Source: Prochlorococcus marinus bv. HNLC2 (GTDB lineage: Bacteria; Cyanobacteriota; Cyanobacteriia; PCC-6307; Cyanobiaceae). Taken from it: a DNA stretch of 64,000 nt. Shown here piece by piece: positions 1-8,682 of the stretch. A model generated the notes under the pieces. That model saw only the letters and a list, made by a program, of their open reading frames with translations. It was not told where the DNA came from and did not search any database. The position numbers were made by a program, and so were the translations under genes. Location of the stretch: NCBI GenBank assembly GCA_000218745.1, contig GL947595.1, positions 900,332 through 964,331 of the forward strand, read 5' to 3'. How positions within the stretch are numbered: the first letter of the stretch is position 1; each line of letters starts with the position of its first letter.

Positions 1-202
1 TAAAATTTTAATACAATTTTAAAGATAACTTAAACTTTCTTTTTCTTGAAAAATAATTGTTTACATTAATGGGGTTTTTATTGGTTAACTATTTATCTGA
101 TTGATAAATATAAAAGTATCTCTTGTTAATTGTCACATGTGACAGTTGAATTAGATAAACATTCCACTAAGGCCCTTTAATTATCGGGGCTATTATGTGT
201 AT
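1..202. other. Gene-free AT-rich leader at window edge
   Basis: No open reading frame of useful length or recognisable RNA fold is visible here. The stretch is AT-rich and holds only the palindrome at 131-144 and a possible -10 element (TATTAT, about 191-196) just ahead of the candidate small RNA. The gene to the left, if any, ends outside the window. Confidence 0.5.
131..144. promoter_or_regulatory. Perfect 14-bp palindrome, possible operator
   Basis: TGTCACATGTGACA is identical to its own reverse complement. It sits about 60 bases upstream of the apparent start of the candidate small RNA. A CRP/FNR-family dimer would bind a site of this general shape, but the half-site spacing does not match the NtcA consensus GTA-N8-TAC. 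Its role as an operator is inference from symmetry and position. Confidence 0.35.
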
Positions 203-295
203 GTGTGTAGGAGTTAGTTGTAAATTCAGTGGAAACATGGAAACACTTGAGTTTATAGCTACTAAAACTCATCTGAAAAGATGAGTTTTTTTTTT
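203..295 (+). ncRNA. Candidate Yfr2-family small RNA
   Basis: The stretch carries two copies of GGAAACA (231-237 and 239-245) separated by one T. They lie in the loop of a folded arm: 215-224 pairs with 252-261 over ten positions including two G-U pairs, and AGTG (228-231) can pair with CACT (244-247). A strong intrinsic terminator follows at 264-295. A transcript from about 203 to 293 would be roughly 90 nt. Abundant Yfr2-Yfr5 RNAs of Prochlorococcus are about this size and, as I recall, share GGAAACA repeats in an unpaired loop. The start is guessed from a TATTAT -10 element at about 191-196. No coding alternative is visible. Confidence 0.65.
264..295 (+). terminator. Rho-independent terminator of the small RNA
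   Basis: An 11-bp perfect stem (264-274 with 279-289) closes a GAAA tetraloop and runs straight into a tract of ten T residues (286-295). This is the strongest intrinsic terminator I see in the window. It ends the candidate Yfr2-like RNA. Confidence 0.85.
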
Positions 296-463
296 GCAAA
301 ATTTTAAATCAAAAGATAAATATCTAAATTCACTCTAGGTCCCCAAAATAATGTATGTTTCATCTTTATAAATAGGAATAATTAAGGTTATAAAGAATCT
401 ATTTCAAATTATTTTTGGTAGTTAAAAATTACTTTTATAATAGCGTAGAACTTTAATACATTA

Positions 464-823
464 CTAATCCATCCACATATCTATTTTTTCATTTTTAATT
501 TCATCAGTATTTAGCTCCTTAACATTAGATGTACCTTTTTTGGATTCAACTATACAATCTTGTTTTGTTGCTTCAAATTTTTTTTTGATTCCTTCTAAAA
601 TAAATTCAAAATTATCTCTAAAGAAATTTTCTATTTCTTCCCAAGCTTCCTTTTCTTCCTCATCTCCTATGGTGTTTTTGACTTGATGACTGAAAATTTC
701 ATTCGCAAATTGTCTTAATTCAGATTCATTCATACTTTTTACTTTTTCAGTTATGTAATATTCTTTAAGACTTTCAAGTTCTTTTTTTGAAAAATCTGAA
801 TAATAAAATTTGTTCTTTTTCAT
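464..823 (-). CDS. Small acidic protein of unknown function
   Basis: 119 residues, highly charged and predicted helical, with no membrane segment or signal peptide. The middle holds an E-L-R-Q-F-A-N-E stretch followed by a G-D-E-E-E-K-E-A-W-E-E stretch. This pattern recalls a family of small proteins that recurs in Prochlorococcus and its cyanophages (possibly the one catalogued as DUF7326), but that link is from memory and untested. The last third is lysine/glutamate-rich and probably disordered. It stands alone between the small RNA and rpaA, transcribed towards the RNA. I cannot assign a function. Confidence 0.6.
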   Translation of the reverse strand: MKKNKFYYSDFSKKELESLKEYYITEKVKSMNESELRQFANEIFSHQVKNTIGDEEEKEAWEEIENFFRDNFEFILEGIKKKFEATKQDCIVESKKGTSNVKELNTDEIKNEKIDMWMD

Positions 824-1151
824 ACTGATAAATATTATTTCTAAGATAAACCATTTTTTCTAAGATAAATCAATAATTGATAACGATTTCTTATAAAAAA
901 GCTGATTAAATATTATTAGGAAATTAAATTAAATATGATAATCTTAATATAGAATATTAAGGAAAAGTTAAAAAAAACAAAAGAAATTATAAAATTATGA
1001 AATTTTTCTTATCCTTTTTATTGCCTAAATCCCTTTTCTTGACTGAGTTTTTATATATTTTTCAATTAATTTACTTGTTAACAAAAATCTGCAATAAATA
1101 AAAATTATTGAGAGAATATACCAAATTTAATAAATACAAAAGTCGATAAAT
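824..1151. other. 328-bp intergenic region upstream of rpaA
   Basis: The region between the divergent small acidic protein and rpaA has no credible reading frame and no RNA fold that I can see. It is extremely AT-rich and must hold both promoters. I could not settle on a -35/-10 pair for either gene. Confidence 0.5.
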
Positions 1152-1925
1152 ATGAAAACTACAATTCTTTTAATTGAAGATGATCGTGATATGCGCGATT
1201 TAGTTTCGGGACATCTTGAACATTCAGGTTTTGATGTCTTAAAAGCAGATGATGGTATTAAGGGCCAAGCACTTGCCTTACAGTACTCTCCTGACGTTAT
1301 TTTGCTCGATTTGATGCTTCCTAATGTAGATGGATTAACTTTATGTCAAAGATTGAGAAGGGATGAAAGAACATCCGGTATCCCAATACTAATGATTACT
1401 GCTTTAGGTGGTCTGAAAGATAAAGTTACAGGTTTTAATTCAGGTGCAGACGACTATATTACAAAGCCTTTTGATTTAGAAGAATTGCATGTAAGGATAA
1501 AAGCTTTGTTAAGGAGAACTAATAGAGCTGCTTTAAATTCTAGTAATCAACAAGAAATCCTGAATTATGGACCTCTTACACTTGTACCAGAGAGATTCGA
1601 AGTTATTTGGTTTGATTCTCCGGTTCGCTTAACACACTTAGAATTTGAACTAATACATTGCTTGCTGCAAAGACATGGACAGACAGTTTCTCCAGCATTG
1701 ATACTTAAGGAAGTATGGGGTTATGAGCCTGATGATGATATTGAAACAATAAGGGTTCATGTAAGACATTTGAGAACAAAGTTAGAACCTGATCCTCGCA
1801 AGCCAAAATTTATTAAAACTGTATATGGTGCTGGTTATTGTCTTGAACTTCCTAAGGGTGAAGAAGTTGAAATAGAAAAAAAAGAATTCATCGACTCAAG
1901 AGAATCAAATTTAATTAATACTTAA
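1152..1925 (+). CDS. rpaA: OmpR-type response regulator RpaA
   Basis: Cytoplasmic DNA-binding response regulator. In cyanobacteria RpaA is the main output of the KaiC-SasA clock and is phosphorylated by the kinase SasA. The receiver domain (about 1-120) shows the acidic pair E9-D10/D11, the phospho-acceptor D53 in LLDLMLP and K105 in ITKPF. A winged-helix output domain follows (about 135-235), ending in the YGAGYCLEL signature. The RpaA assignment rests on close similarity to RpaA sequences I remember, including the LGGLKDKV segment. The charged tail after residue 235 is short and lineage-specific. It meets holB tail to tail with a 4-bp gap. Confidence 0.93.
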   Translation: MKTTILLIEDDRDMRDLVSGHLEHSGFDVLKADDGIKGQALALQYSPDVILLDLMLPNVDGLTLCQRLRRDERTSGIPILMITALGGLKDKVTGFNSGADDYITKPFDLEELHVRIKALLRRTNRAALNSSNQQEILNYGPLTLVPERFEVIWFDSPVRLTHLEFELIHCLLQRHGQTVSPALILKEVWGYEPDDDIETIRVHVRHLRTKLEPDPRKPKFIKTVYGAGYCLELPKGEEVEIEKKEFIDSRESNLINT

Positions 1926-1929
1926 TTCA

Positions 1930-2889
1930 TTAATTAGAAGATTTATTTATTGCAACTTCTAATAATCCTACCTCCCATGATAAACGTGGATTTAATTTAT
2001 TTTTGAGATTGTTTTTAATCTTTTCTAGTGAGAAAGCTATTTCTCTGTTTAGTGTTGTCTTCCACCAGCAATATTGGACATAGTCTATAAGATATTCTTG
2101 GTTTTCTAAATCTATCTCCTCATTAATTTTTTTTGCGATATTAAATACTTTTTCAAACTCATATATAGGGTTTTTTAAATCTAAAACTATACTTTCAGGT
2201 ATATTCATTAATTTTGTTATGTTTTTATAAAGTTTTCCTGGAGATCCATTTGAAATAAAAATTATATTTTCTAGATCTAAGTATTTTTTATTGTTTAATT
2301 CATCAAAATATTCTGATTGAATTAATTTTTCCTTTAAGTCCTTATATGAGTAAGATGAGAATTTTATTTTTTGACAACGTGAAATTATGGTATCTATGAT
2401 TAAATTTAATTTAGAAGTTATCAAAATAAAAAGTCCATTTGAAGGTTCCTCTAATGTCTTTAATAAGCAATTAGATGAAGCTTCATTTAAAAGATGAGCA
2501 TCGTTGATGATAATAAATTTTTTATCAGCTTCAATTGATACTCTGCTTAAAAAAGTATTAATTGAGCGTATTTGATTTACCCTTATTAAAGGTTTATATT
2601 TGTGTTTTATATCTTTATCAATTTCAGATTGATTTATCAAATTTGCTTTTAATAGATATGTGGGTTCAATGAATAAATAATCTGGATGATTATTTTCTCT
2701 AATTCTTTGTATTATTTTTGTATCTAAATTGTTTTCATTAATAATTTGGGAAATAAACTTAATGGCTTCATCTTTTTTCCCTACGTCTTCTGGGCCATAA
2801 AATATGTATGCATTTGAGATATTTTTTTTTAAAATTACTTGTTTTAATATATTATTTTCTAGATTATTATTTGAAGAATTGAGATCCAT
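1930..2889 (-). CDS. holB: DNA polymerase III subunit delta-prime
   Basis: Clamp-loader subunit that works with DnaX and HolA to load the beta clamp. It is an AAA+ fold of 319 residues. The P-loop at 32-39 (GPEDVGKK) has lysine where an active ATPase has Ser/Thr, as expected because delta-prime does not hydrolyse ATP. A LLKTLEEP box and an SRCQ motif (the sensor/arginine-finger region) follow. The C-terminal collar part is poorly conserved. It is the last gene of a minus-strand run with tmk (18-bp gap) and the copper ATPase. Confidence 0.88.
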   Translation of the reverse strand: MDLNSSNNNLENNILKQVILKKNISNAYIFYGPEDVGKKDEAIKFISQIINENNLDTKIIQRIRENNHPDYLFIEPTYLLKANLINQSEIDKDIKHKYKPLIRVNQIRSINTFLSRVSIEADKKFIIINDAHLLNEASSNCLLKTLEEPSNGLFILITSKLNLIIDTIISRCQKIKFSSYSYKDLKEKLIQSEYFDELNNKKYLDLENIIFISNGSPGKLYKNITKLMNIPESIVLDLKNPIYEFEKVFNIAKKINEEIDLENQEYLIDYVQYCWWKTTLNREIAFSLEKIKNNLKNKLNPRLSWEVGLLEVAINKSSN

Positions 2890-2907
2890 AAAATTTCTAA
2901 TATTAAT

Positions 2908-3537
2908 TTAGCCGAATTTCTCAATTAGAGTATTTTTGATTGTAGTGGTTATATTTTCTTTATTATTCGATGCAGAGATTACAATCCAATTGTTTTCCTT
3001 AGCAATTTTCTTAAAGCCAATATTTACTTTTCTCAAAAAATTTACACCTTCAGATTCAATTCTATCTGGGATTTGATTTTTTCTTCGTGCAATACTTTCT
3101 TCAATAGAAATATCTAAGAAGAAAGTAATATCAGGCTTTTGTCCTTGACATGCAATAATCTCTAATTTTTTGATAATTTCTTTATCAAGATTTCTCCCAT
3201 ATCCTTGATATGCAAGGGTTGAGCCAGAAAATCTATCACTTAATACCCAATCTCCTTTGTTTAATGCAGGAGAGATGATTTTTGTCACGTGTTCTGTTCT
3301 ATCAGCAGCATATAAAAGTAATTCAGTAAGATTTGTGGGTACATTATCTTTATTATTAGATAAGATAAGTTCTCTTAATTTTGCGCCAATTAAACTGCCC
3401 CCTGGTTCTCTTGTTTTTATAATTGAAGAATTATTAGATATAAGGTTACTAGTAGGAAGCCAATTGAATATCTCATTAATTTGCGTAGTTTTACCGCATC
3501 CATCAATACCTTCAAATACTATAAATTTTCCTTTCAT
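2908..3537 (-). CDS. tmk: Thymidylate kinase
   Basis: Phosphorylates dTMP to dTDP for DNA synthesis. All family signatures are visible in 209 residues: P-loop [10 protein letters not shown] (9-18), TREPGG (42-47), the ADRTEH segment near 78-83 and DRFSGS (101-106). Its start codon overlaps the stop of the upstream ATPase by one base (TAATG on the minus strand), which suggests translational coupling. Length is normal for the family. Confidence 0.95.
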   Translation of the reverse strand: MKGKFIVFEGIDGCGKTTQINEIFNWLPTSNLISNNSSIIKTREPGGSLIGAKLRELILSNNKDNVPTNLTELLLYAADRTEHVTKIISPALNKGDWVLSDRFSGSTLAYQGYGRNLDKEIIKKLEIIACQGQKPDITFFLDISIEESIARRKNQIPDRIESEGVNFLRKVNIGFKKIAKENNWIVISASNNKENITTTIKNTLIEKFG

Positions 3538-5840
3538 TAGTCTAATTCTATGGATAGTGCATTTAAAACTACTGTAATTGAACTTATAGCCATTAATAGT
3601 GCTGCTATGGATGGTGAGAGAAGGATTCCAAATTTAGGGAAAAGTACTCCAGCTGCAAGAGGGATGGCAATTAAATTGTATCCAAAAGCCCAAATTAGAT
3701 TTTGTTTGATTTTTTTTATGGTCTCTTTTGCGAGTCTAAATGCATAAGAAATTCCACTTAAGTTATTTCCCATTAGGACAAGATCTGCATTCGCTTTAGC
3801 TATTTGAGTTCCAGATCCAACAGCTACCCCTAAAGTTGATGCTGCTAGTGCAGGCGCATCATTAATTCCATCACCAACCATTGCAACTTGATAATTATTT
3901 TTTAATTGTTCAAGACTATCAAGTTTATTCTCAGGTAAGAGTTCCCACTTTAATTGTTCTATATCGCATTTCAAAGTCTTACCAAGTTCAAGGACAGTGT
4001 TTTGTCTGTCGCCACTGAATATGTAAATATTAAATTTATCTTTTCTTAGTTTTTCAAAAGTTGATTTTACGTCTCCTCTTAGTAAGTCTCCAATTAAAAT
4101 GCAACCTAATAAATCCTTTCCGATACTAACCCCAATAATTGTATATTTTTTAATATCTTCTGAATCCACTATTTTTTGGGTAGCATCGGTTATTTTCACT
4201 CCATTATTTTGCAACCACTTAAGATTGCCAACTTTTACTTCACCTTCAATATCTTTTAAGGTTCCTGTTATACCTCTTCCTGATTCTGTTTTTATGCTAT
4301 TAATTTTCAATAAATCTATTTCTTCTTTTTTTGATTCTCGTATTAAAGCATTTGCAATTGGATGTCGACTTTGATTCTCTAAACTTGCAGCAACCTTAAG
4401 AACATACTTTTTGTCAAAGGAAGAAATATAATCGACAACATAGGGTGTACCTTGGGTAAGTGTTCCAGTTTTATCAAAAACAATCGTATCTATTTTGGAT
4501 GCTATTTCAATTTTATCGCCTCCTTTGAATAAAATTCCTTTTTTTGCCGCTTTACCAGAGGCAACTGTTATTACAGTAGGAGTGGCCAAGCCTAGAGCAC
4601 AAGGGCATGCTATTACTAAGACAGCAATTGAGAGTTGAATAGCAAGGCTTAGAGGACTATCTGCGGAACTTCCTAGGGAATTATGTAAAGTATGGTTTGA
4701 GTGTAATCCAATTAATTCTTGATTTTTTTCAAGAAGGTTAGGCCATAAGTTTGGTGCAATTTTCCACCAGAATATAAAGCTAAAAATAGATGTGGATAGA
4801 ACAAAATAAGTAAATTTTCCAGCAATTATATCTGCTAACCTTTGTATTGGCGGTTTTTGAGATTGTACGGATTCAATAAGATTTACAAGTTTTGCTAGTG
4901 ATGTCTCTGAACCAACTTTTATCACTTTAAGCTTAAGAGTAGAGTTTAAATTAAGTGTTCCGTTTAATAAATTATCATTTTGTTTAACTTCAACTGGTTC
5001 TGATTCCCCTGTTATGTGAGATACATCTATAAATGACTCTCCTTCTATCACTAAACAATCTGCGGGTATTCTGTCACCTGCTAAAACTTGTATCTCATCT
5101 CCAGGCTGCAAAGTGTTAACTCTTACTGATTTTAAATTATTATCTTTATCAAATAAATAAGTAGTCTCTGGTTGTAAATCAAGTAATTCACTGATTGAAG
5201 ATCCAGTTTGAAATTTTGCTCGGTCTTCTAAAAATCTTCCCAGCAAAATAAAGCCTAATAACATGACAGGCTCATTAAAAAAACAGGGAAAACCTGTCTT
5301 AGGGAAAATCACAGATAATAGACTTGTTGAATAAGCACTTGTTACTCCAAGTGCGACAAGTGTATCCATGTTTGGCCTATTTTTTATGAATGATTGGAAA
5401 CCTTTTATTATTATTGGTCTTCCAGGAAATGCTAATGCTGTTGTAGCGATAATTGCATGAAAAGATATATTTCCTAAGAAGGGTGAATTAATATAACCTC
5501 CTTCGGCAAGATGCCCTAATACCGAAAATAAAAGTAATATAAATGCAAAATTAAGTTTTTTCCATTGATTTAACCATTTATATTTTTTATTTAGGTCAGC
5601 TTTATTTATTTTTTCTAAAAAATCATCATTAGAAATTTTAGAAGGAAAACCATTATCATCAAGATTTTGAAGAATTTCAGATATGTCATAGTTATTATTT
5701 TTAATATCAAAATATGCACTTTCTGTAAGTAGATTTACGTTTACATTCTGTGTTTCTTTGTAATTATTTAAAATTTTCTCAACAGTTTGAACACATCCTC
5801 CGCATTTCATTCCGCTTATATTTAGTTGAATATTTTTCAT
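3537..5840 (-). CDS. pacS: Copper-transporting P1B-type ATPase
   Basis: Membrane pump that moves Cu(I), into the thylakoid lumen or out of the cell, supplying plastocyanin and limiting toxicity. Order of parts: N-terminal heavy-metal domain with GMKCGGC (10-16); membrane hairpins from about 95; actuator TGES (277-280); CPC metal site (412-414); phosphorylation motif DKTGT (456-460); HP (493-494); GDGINDAP hinge. The last helices carry YN and MxxSS (MAISS), the pattern of Cu(I) pumps of subgroup P1B-1. Length (767) is typical. Whether it is PacS-like (thylakoid) or CtaA-like (plasma membrane) cannot be decided from sequence alone. It is divergent from ycf3 across 115 bp. Confidence 0.88.
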   Translation of the reverse strand: MKNIQLNISGMKCGGCVQTVEKILNNYKETQNVNVNLLTESAYFDIKNNNYDISEILQNLDDNGFPSKISNDDFLEKINKADLNKKYKWLNQWKKLNFAFILLLFSVLGHLAEGGYINSPFLGNISFHAIIATTALAFPGRPIIIKGFQSFIKNRPNMDTLVALGVTSAYSTSLLSVIFPKTGFPCFFNEPVMLLGFILLGRFLEDRAKFQTGSSISELLDLQPETTYLFDKDNNLKSVRVNTLQPGDEIQVLAGDRIPADCLVIEGESFIDVSHITGESEPVEVKQNDNLLNGTLNLNSTLKLKVIKVGSETSLAKLVNLIESVQSQKPPIQRLADIIAGKFTYFVLSTSIFSFIFWWKIAPNLWPNLLEKNQELIGLHSNHTLHNSLGSSADSPLSLAIQLSIAVLVIACPCALGLATPTVITVASGKAAKKGILFKGGDKIEIASKIDTIVFDKTGTLTQGTPYVVDYISSFDKKYVLKVAASLENQSRHPIANALIRESKKEEIDLLKINSIKTESGRGITGTLKDIEGEVKVGNLKWLQNNGVKITDATQKIVDSEDIKKYTIIGVSIGKDLLGCILIGDLLRGDVKSTFEKLRKDKFNIYIFSGDRQNTVLELGKTLKCDIEQLKWELLPENKLDSLEQLKNNYQVAMVGDGINDAPALAASTLGVAVGSGTQIAKANADLVLMGNNLSGISYAFRLAKETIKKIKQNLIWAFGYNLIAIPLAAGVLFPKFGILLSPSIAALLMAISSITVVLNALSIELD

Positions 5841-5955
5841 GTTTACAATTGAAAACTTTTAAATTTCAAAGAATAAGTATTTATTACTTAATAATAATAA
5901 AAATTTGTAATAGTATATTATTAATAAAATCTAATTTAACGATTTATTCTTTTCC

Positions 5956-6477
5956 GTGCCTAGTAATCAAAACAGAGACAACTTTATAGATAAAGCTTTT
6001 ACTGTTATTGCAGAATCAATAGTAAAGGTGCTACCCATAGCTGAAAAGGAAAAAAAGGCATACATCTATTATAGAGACGGTTTAGCTGCTCAAAATAATG
6101 GTGATTATTCTGAAGCACTTGAATATTATCAGGAAAGTCTTTCACTTGAAGAAAGTCCTATTGATAGGGGAGAAACTTTAAAAAATATGGCAATTATTTA
6201 TATGAGTAATGGAGATGAAGAGCTTGCCATTGAGACTTATCAAAAAGCATTAATTGAAAATCCTAAGCAACCCTCCTGTCTTAAAAATATTGGTCTGATA
6301 TATGAAAAAAGAGGTAGATATGCTGAACAGGATGGTGATTTTGATCAAAGAGATATTTGGTTCGATAAAGCAGCAGAGGTTTGGGCTAAAGCAGTACGGT
6401 TATATCCAGGTGGCTATTTAGATATTGAGAATTGGCTGAAGACAACCGGAAGAAGTAATATTGATGTATACCTTTAA
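5956..6477 (+). CDS. ycf3: Photosystem I assembly protein Ycf3
   Basis: Thylakoid-associated chaperone needed to assemble PSI subunits PsaA/PsaB. 173 residues with three tetratricopeptide repeats spanning about 36-138 ([20 protein letters not shown] is the first). The N-terminus [14 protein letters not shown] is a strong family signature, so the GTG at 5956 is taken as the start. It overlaps the 3' end of radA by 4 bp on the opposite strand. Confidence 0.95.
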   Translation: MPSNQNRDNFIDKAFTVIAESIVKVLPIAEKEKKAYIYYRDGLAAQNNGDYSEALEYYQESLSLEESPIDRGETLKNMAIIYMSNGDEELAIETYQKALIENPKQPSCLKNIGLIYEKRGRYAEQDGDFDQRDIWFDKAAEVWAKAVRLYPGGYLDIENWLKTTGRSNIDVYL

Positions 6478-7829
6478 TTATTAATTTTCAAGGAAAGGGT
6501 TATAGCTTCTTGAATATTTTTAACTGTAATTACTTTAATATTGTGGACATTTATAAATCCATTATTTTTTGTATGAGGAATTATTATTTGCTCAAATCCT
6601 AGTCTGATACTTTCATCTATTTTTGATTTAATCGAATTAGTCTCTCGAACTTGACCATTTAAGCCTAATTCTCCAATAAATGCACAATTCCTTAAAGGAA
6701 TTTGATTCTTTAAGCTAGAGACTATAGAAATAGCTATTGCTAGATCGGATGAAGGATCGTTTAGCTCAAATCCTCCTGCAGTCGCGAGATAACAGTCAAA
6801 TGAAGATAATTGAATTTTAATATGTTTTTCTATAACAGCTAAAATCTGATGGACCCTATTTAGGCTTATTCCTGTAGTGGTCCTCTTAGGGTTTTGGTAA
6901 AAACTTTTATTAACTAATGCTTGGATATCTACAGCAAATGATCTTGTTCCTTCTAGTGTAATTGTAGTTGCCACCCCTGAAATATTTTCATTATTAGTGA
7001 AGCTTGAGTTAGGATTTATAACTTCATTTAGACCATTTTCTTGCATCTCAAATACCCCAAGTTCTAATGTCGCTCCAAATCTATTTTTGATACCTCTTAG
7101 TAATCTTCGGGAGGCAATATGATCTCCTTCAAAATTCAATACAACATCAACAAGATGTTCAAGAGTTTTTGGACCAGCAAGCGATCCGTCTTTAGTGACA
7201 TGGCCAATTATAAGAAGAGCAATATTATGTTTCTTTGCGAAATTTTGTAACTCTGAAGAGCATGATCTTACTTGCGATACTGACCCAGAGGAGCTTTCCA
7301 TATCAGCATTATTAATTGCTTGAATGCTATCAATAATTGCAATTTTGGGTTTAAGTTGTTTGATCTCATTGATTATGCTTAAAAGATTATTTTCTGCGAA
7401 AATTCTTAAATTAGAACTTTTTTGATTTAATCTTTCCCATCTTATTTTTATTTGCTCTAATGATTCTTCAGCAGTTACATAAAGCACTTTTTCCAATAAT
7501 GAAATTTTAGCGGCTGATTGAAGTATTAATGTGCTTTTACCAATTCCTGGTTCTCCACCTAGCAAGACTATTGAACCATTTACAAATCCCCCCCCTAAAA
7601 CTCTATCGAATTCTTTAAAGCCACTTTTTATTCTTGTTAACTCTTCAATTTGAATCTCTTTAAATTCTTTAGATCTTGAATTTTTATTATCAAAAAAGTT
7701 TTTTGATAAGAGTCCTTTTTTCTCTTCAATAATTGAATTCCATTCTTTACAATTCATACATCTTCCAAAGTATTGCGAAGTCTCTGAACCACAATTTTGG
7801 CAAATATATTTTGAAAATTTATTTGGCAT
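6474..7829 (-). CDS. radA: DNA repair protein RadA
   Basis: RecA-like helicase that drives branch migration in recombination. It shows the C4 zinc finger (C10, C13, C24, C27), Walker [11 protein letters not shown] (91-100), Walker B IIDSIQ near 165-170 and the RadA-specific KNRFG motif (248-252). A Lon-protease-like domain with no visible catalytic role forms the C-terminus. Length (451) is normal. It is divergent from rpaB with a 106-bp shared upstream region. Confidence 0.95.
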   Translation of the reverse strand: MPNKFSKYICQNCGSETSQYFGRCMNCKEWNSIIEEKKGLLSKNFFDNKNSRSKEFKEIQIEELTRIKSGFKEFDRVLGGGFVNGSIVLLGGEPGIGKSTLILQSAAKISLLEKVLYVTAEESLEQIKIRWERLNQKSSNLRIFAENNLLSIINEIKQLKPKIAIIDSIQAINNADMESSSGSVSQVRSCSSELQNFAKKHNIALLIIGHVTKDGSLAGPKTLEHLVDVVLNFEGDHIASRRLLRGIKNRFGATLELGVFEMQENGLNEVINPNSSFTNNENISGVATTITLEGTRSFAVDIQALVNKSFYQNPKRTTTGISLNRVHQILAVIEKHIKIQLSSFDCYLATAGGFELNDPSSDLAIAISIVSSLKNQIPLRNCAFIGELGLNGQVRETNSIKSKIDESIRLGFEQIIIPHTKNNGFINVHNIKVITVKNIQEAITLSLKINN

Positions 7830-7935
7830 TTTATCTTTTCTAGAAAAAACTTTTAAACAAGTTTGGGATATTGACCCTCTACAAGTTAGATTAGGATAAG
7901 GTTAAAATCACATACTGATTAGCTAATAACAACAA

Positions 7936-8682
7936 ATGGCTGGATCAAGTCAAACAAAAGAAACAATTCTCGTTGCCGATGATGAGGCAAGTATCAGAAG
8001 AATCCTAGAAACTAGGCTCTCTATGATTGGATATAAAGTTGTGACTGCATCTGATGGAAAGGAGGCTTTAAAATTATTTAAAGACTATGATCCTGATTTG
8101 GTTGTCTTAGATGTAATGATGCCGAAATTAGATGGATATGGAGTCTGTCAAGAATTAAGGAAAGATTCTGATGTACCAATTGTTATGTTGACTGCATTAG
8201 GAGATGTTGCAGATAGAATTACTGGATTAGAATTAGGGGCAGATGATTATGTTGTAAAGCCTTTTAGTCCCAAAGAATTAGAGGCTAGAATAAGATGTGT
8301 ACTTAGAAGAATTGATAAGGAACAAATTGCAGGAATGCCTAATTCAGGCCTCATTCAAGTAACTGATATTAAGATTGATACAAACAGAAGACAGGTATTT
8401 AAAAGTGATGAAAGGATACGATTAACAGGAATGGAATTTAGTCTCTTAGAATTGTTAGTCAGCAGATCAGGAGAGCCTTTTAGTCGGGGAGAAATTCTCA
8501 AAGAAGTCTGGGGATATACACCTGAAAGACATGTTGATACTCGTGTTGTTGATGTACATATTTCTAGACTTAGATCAAAATTAGAAGCTGATCCTGCAAA
8601 TCCTGAATTAATTCTTACTGCCAGGGGTACTGGCTATTTATTTCAGAGGATTGTTGATATAGCCCCTTTTGAGGGTGGTTAA
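7936..8682 (+). CDS. rpaB: OmpR-type response regulator RpaB
   Basis: Essential light- and redox-stress regulator. In cyanobacteria RpaB receives phosphate from Hik33/NblS and binds HLR1 sites at high-light genes. The receiver domain shows D15/D16, the phospho-acceptor D59 in VVLDVMMP and K108 in VVKPF. A winged helix spans about 137-240 and ends in RGTGYLF. Assignment is by close similarity to remembered RpaB sequences. The stop codon is followed directly by the plsX start (TAAATG), so the two are probably cotranscribed. Confidence 0.93.
   Translation: MAGSSQTKETILVADDEASIRRILETRLSMIGYKVVTASDGKEALKLFKDYDPDLVVLDVMMPKLDGYGVCQELRKDSDVPIVMLTALGDVADRITGLELGADDYVVKPFSPKELEARIRCVLRRIDKEQIAGMPNSGLIQVTDIKIDTNRRQVFKSDERIRLTGMEFSLLELLVSRSGEPFSRGEILKEVWGYTPERHVDTRVVDVHISRLRSKLEADPANPELILTARGTGYLFQRIVDIAPFEGG

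Noticed and set aside
173-200. GGCCC ... GGGGC as a hairpin ahead of the small RNA
   Set aside because: The arms do not pair cleanly (one mismatch in five) and there is no T-tract, so it is not a terminator.
3257-3577. Reading frame on the plus strand opposite tmk, and similar frames at 3550-3747, 4099-4374, 13779-13979 and 26,0xx
   Set aside because: They lie wholly inside well-identified genes on the other strand, have no family features, and follow codon-reversal patterns of AT-rich DNA.
7871-7908. Possible rpaB promoter (TTGACC ... TAGGAT or TAAAAT)
   Set aside because: Spacing is 15 or 26 bases, neither close to 17, and no independent support exists.
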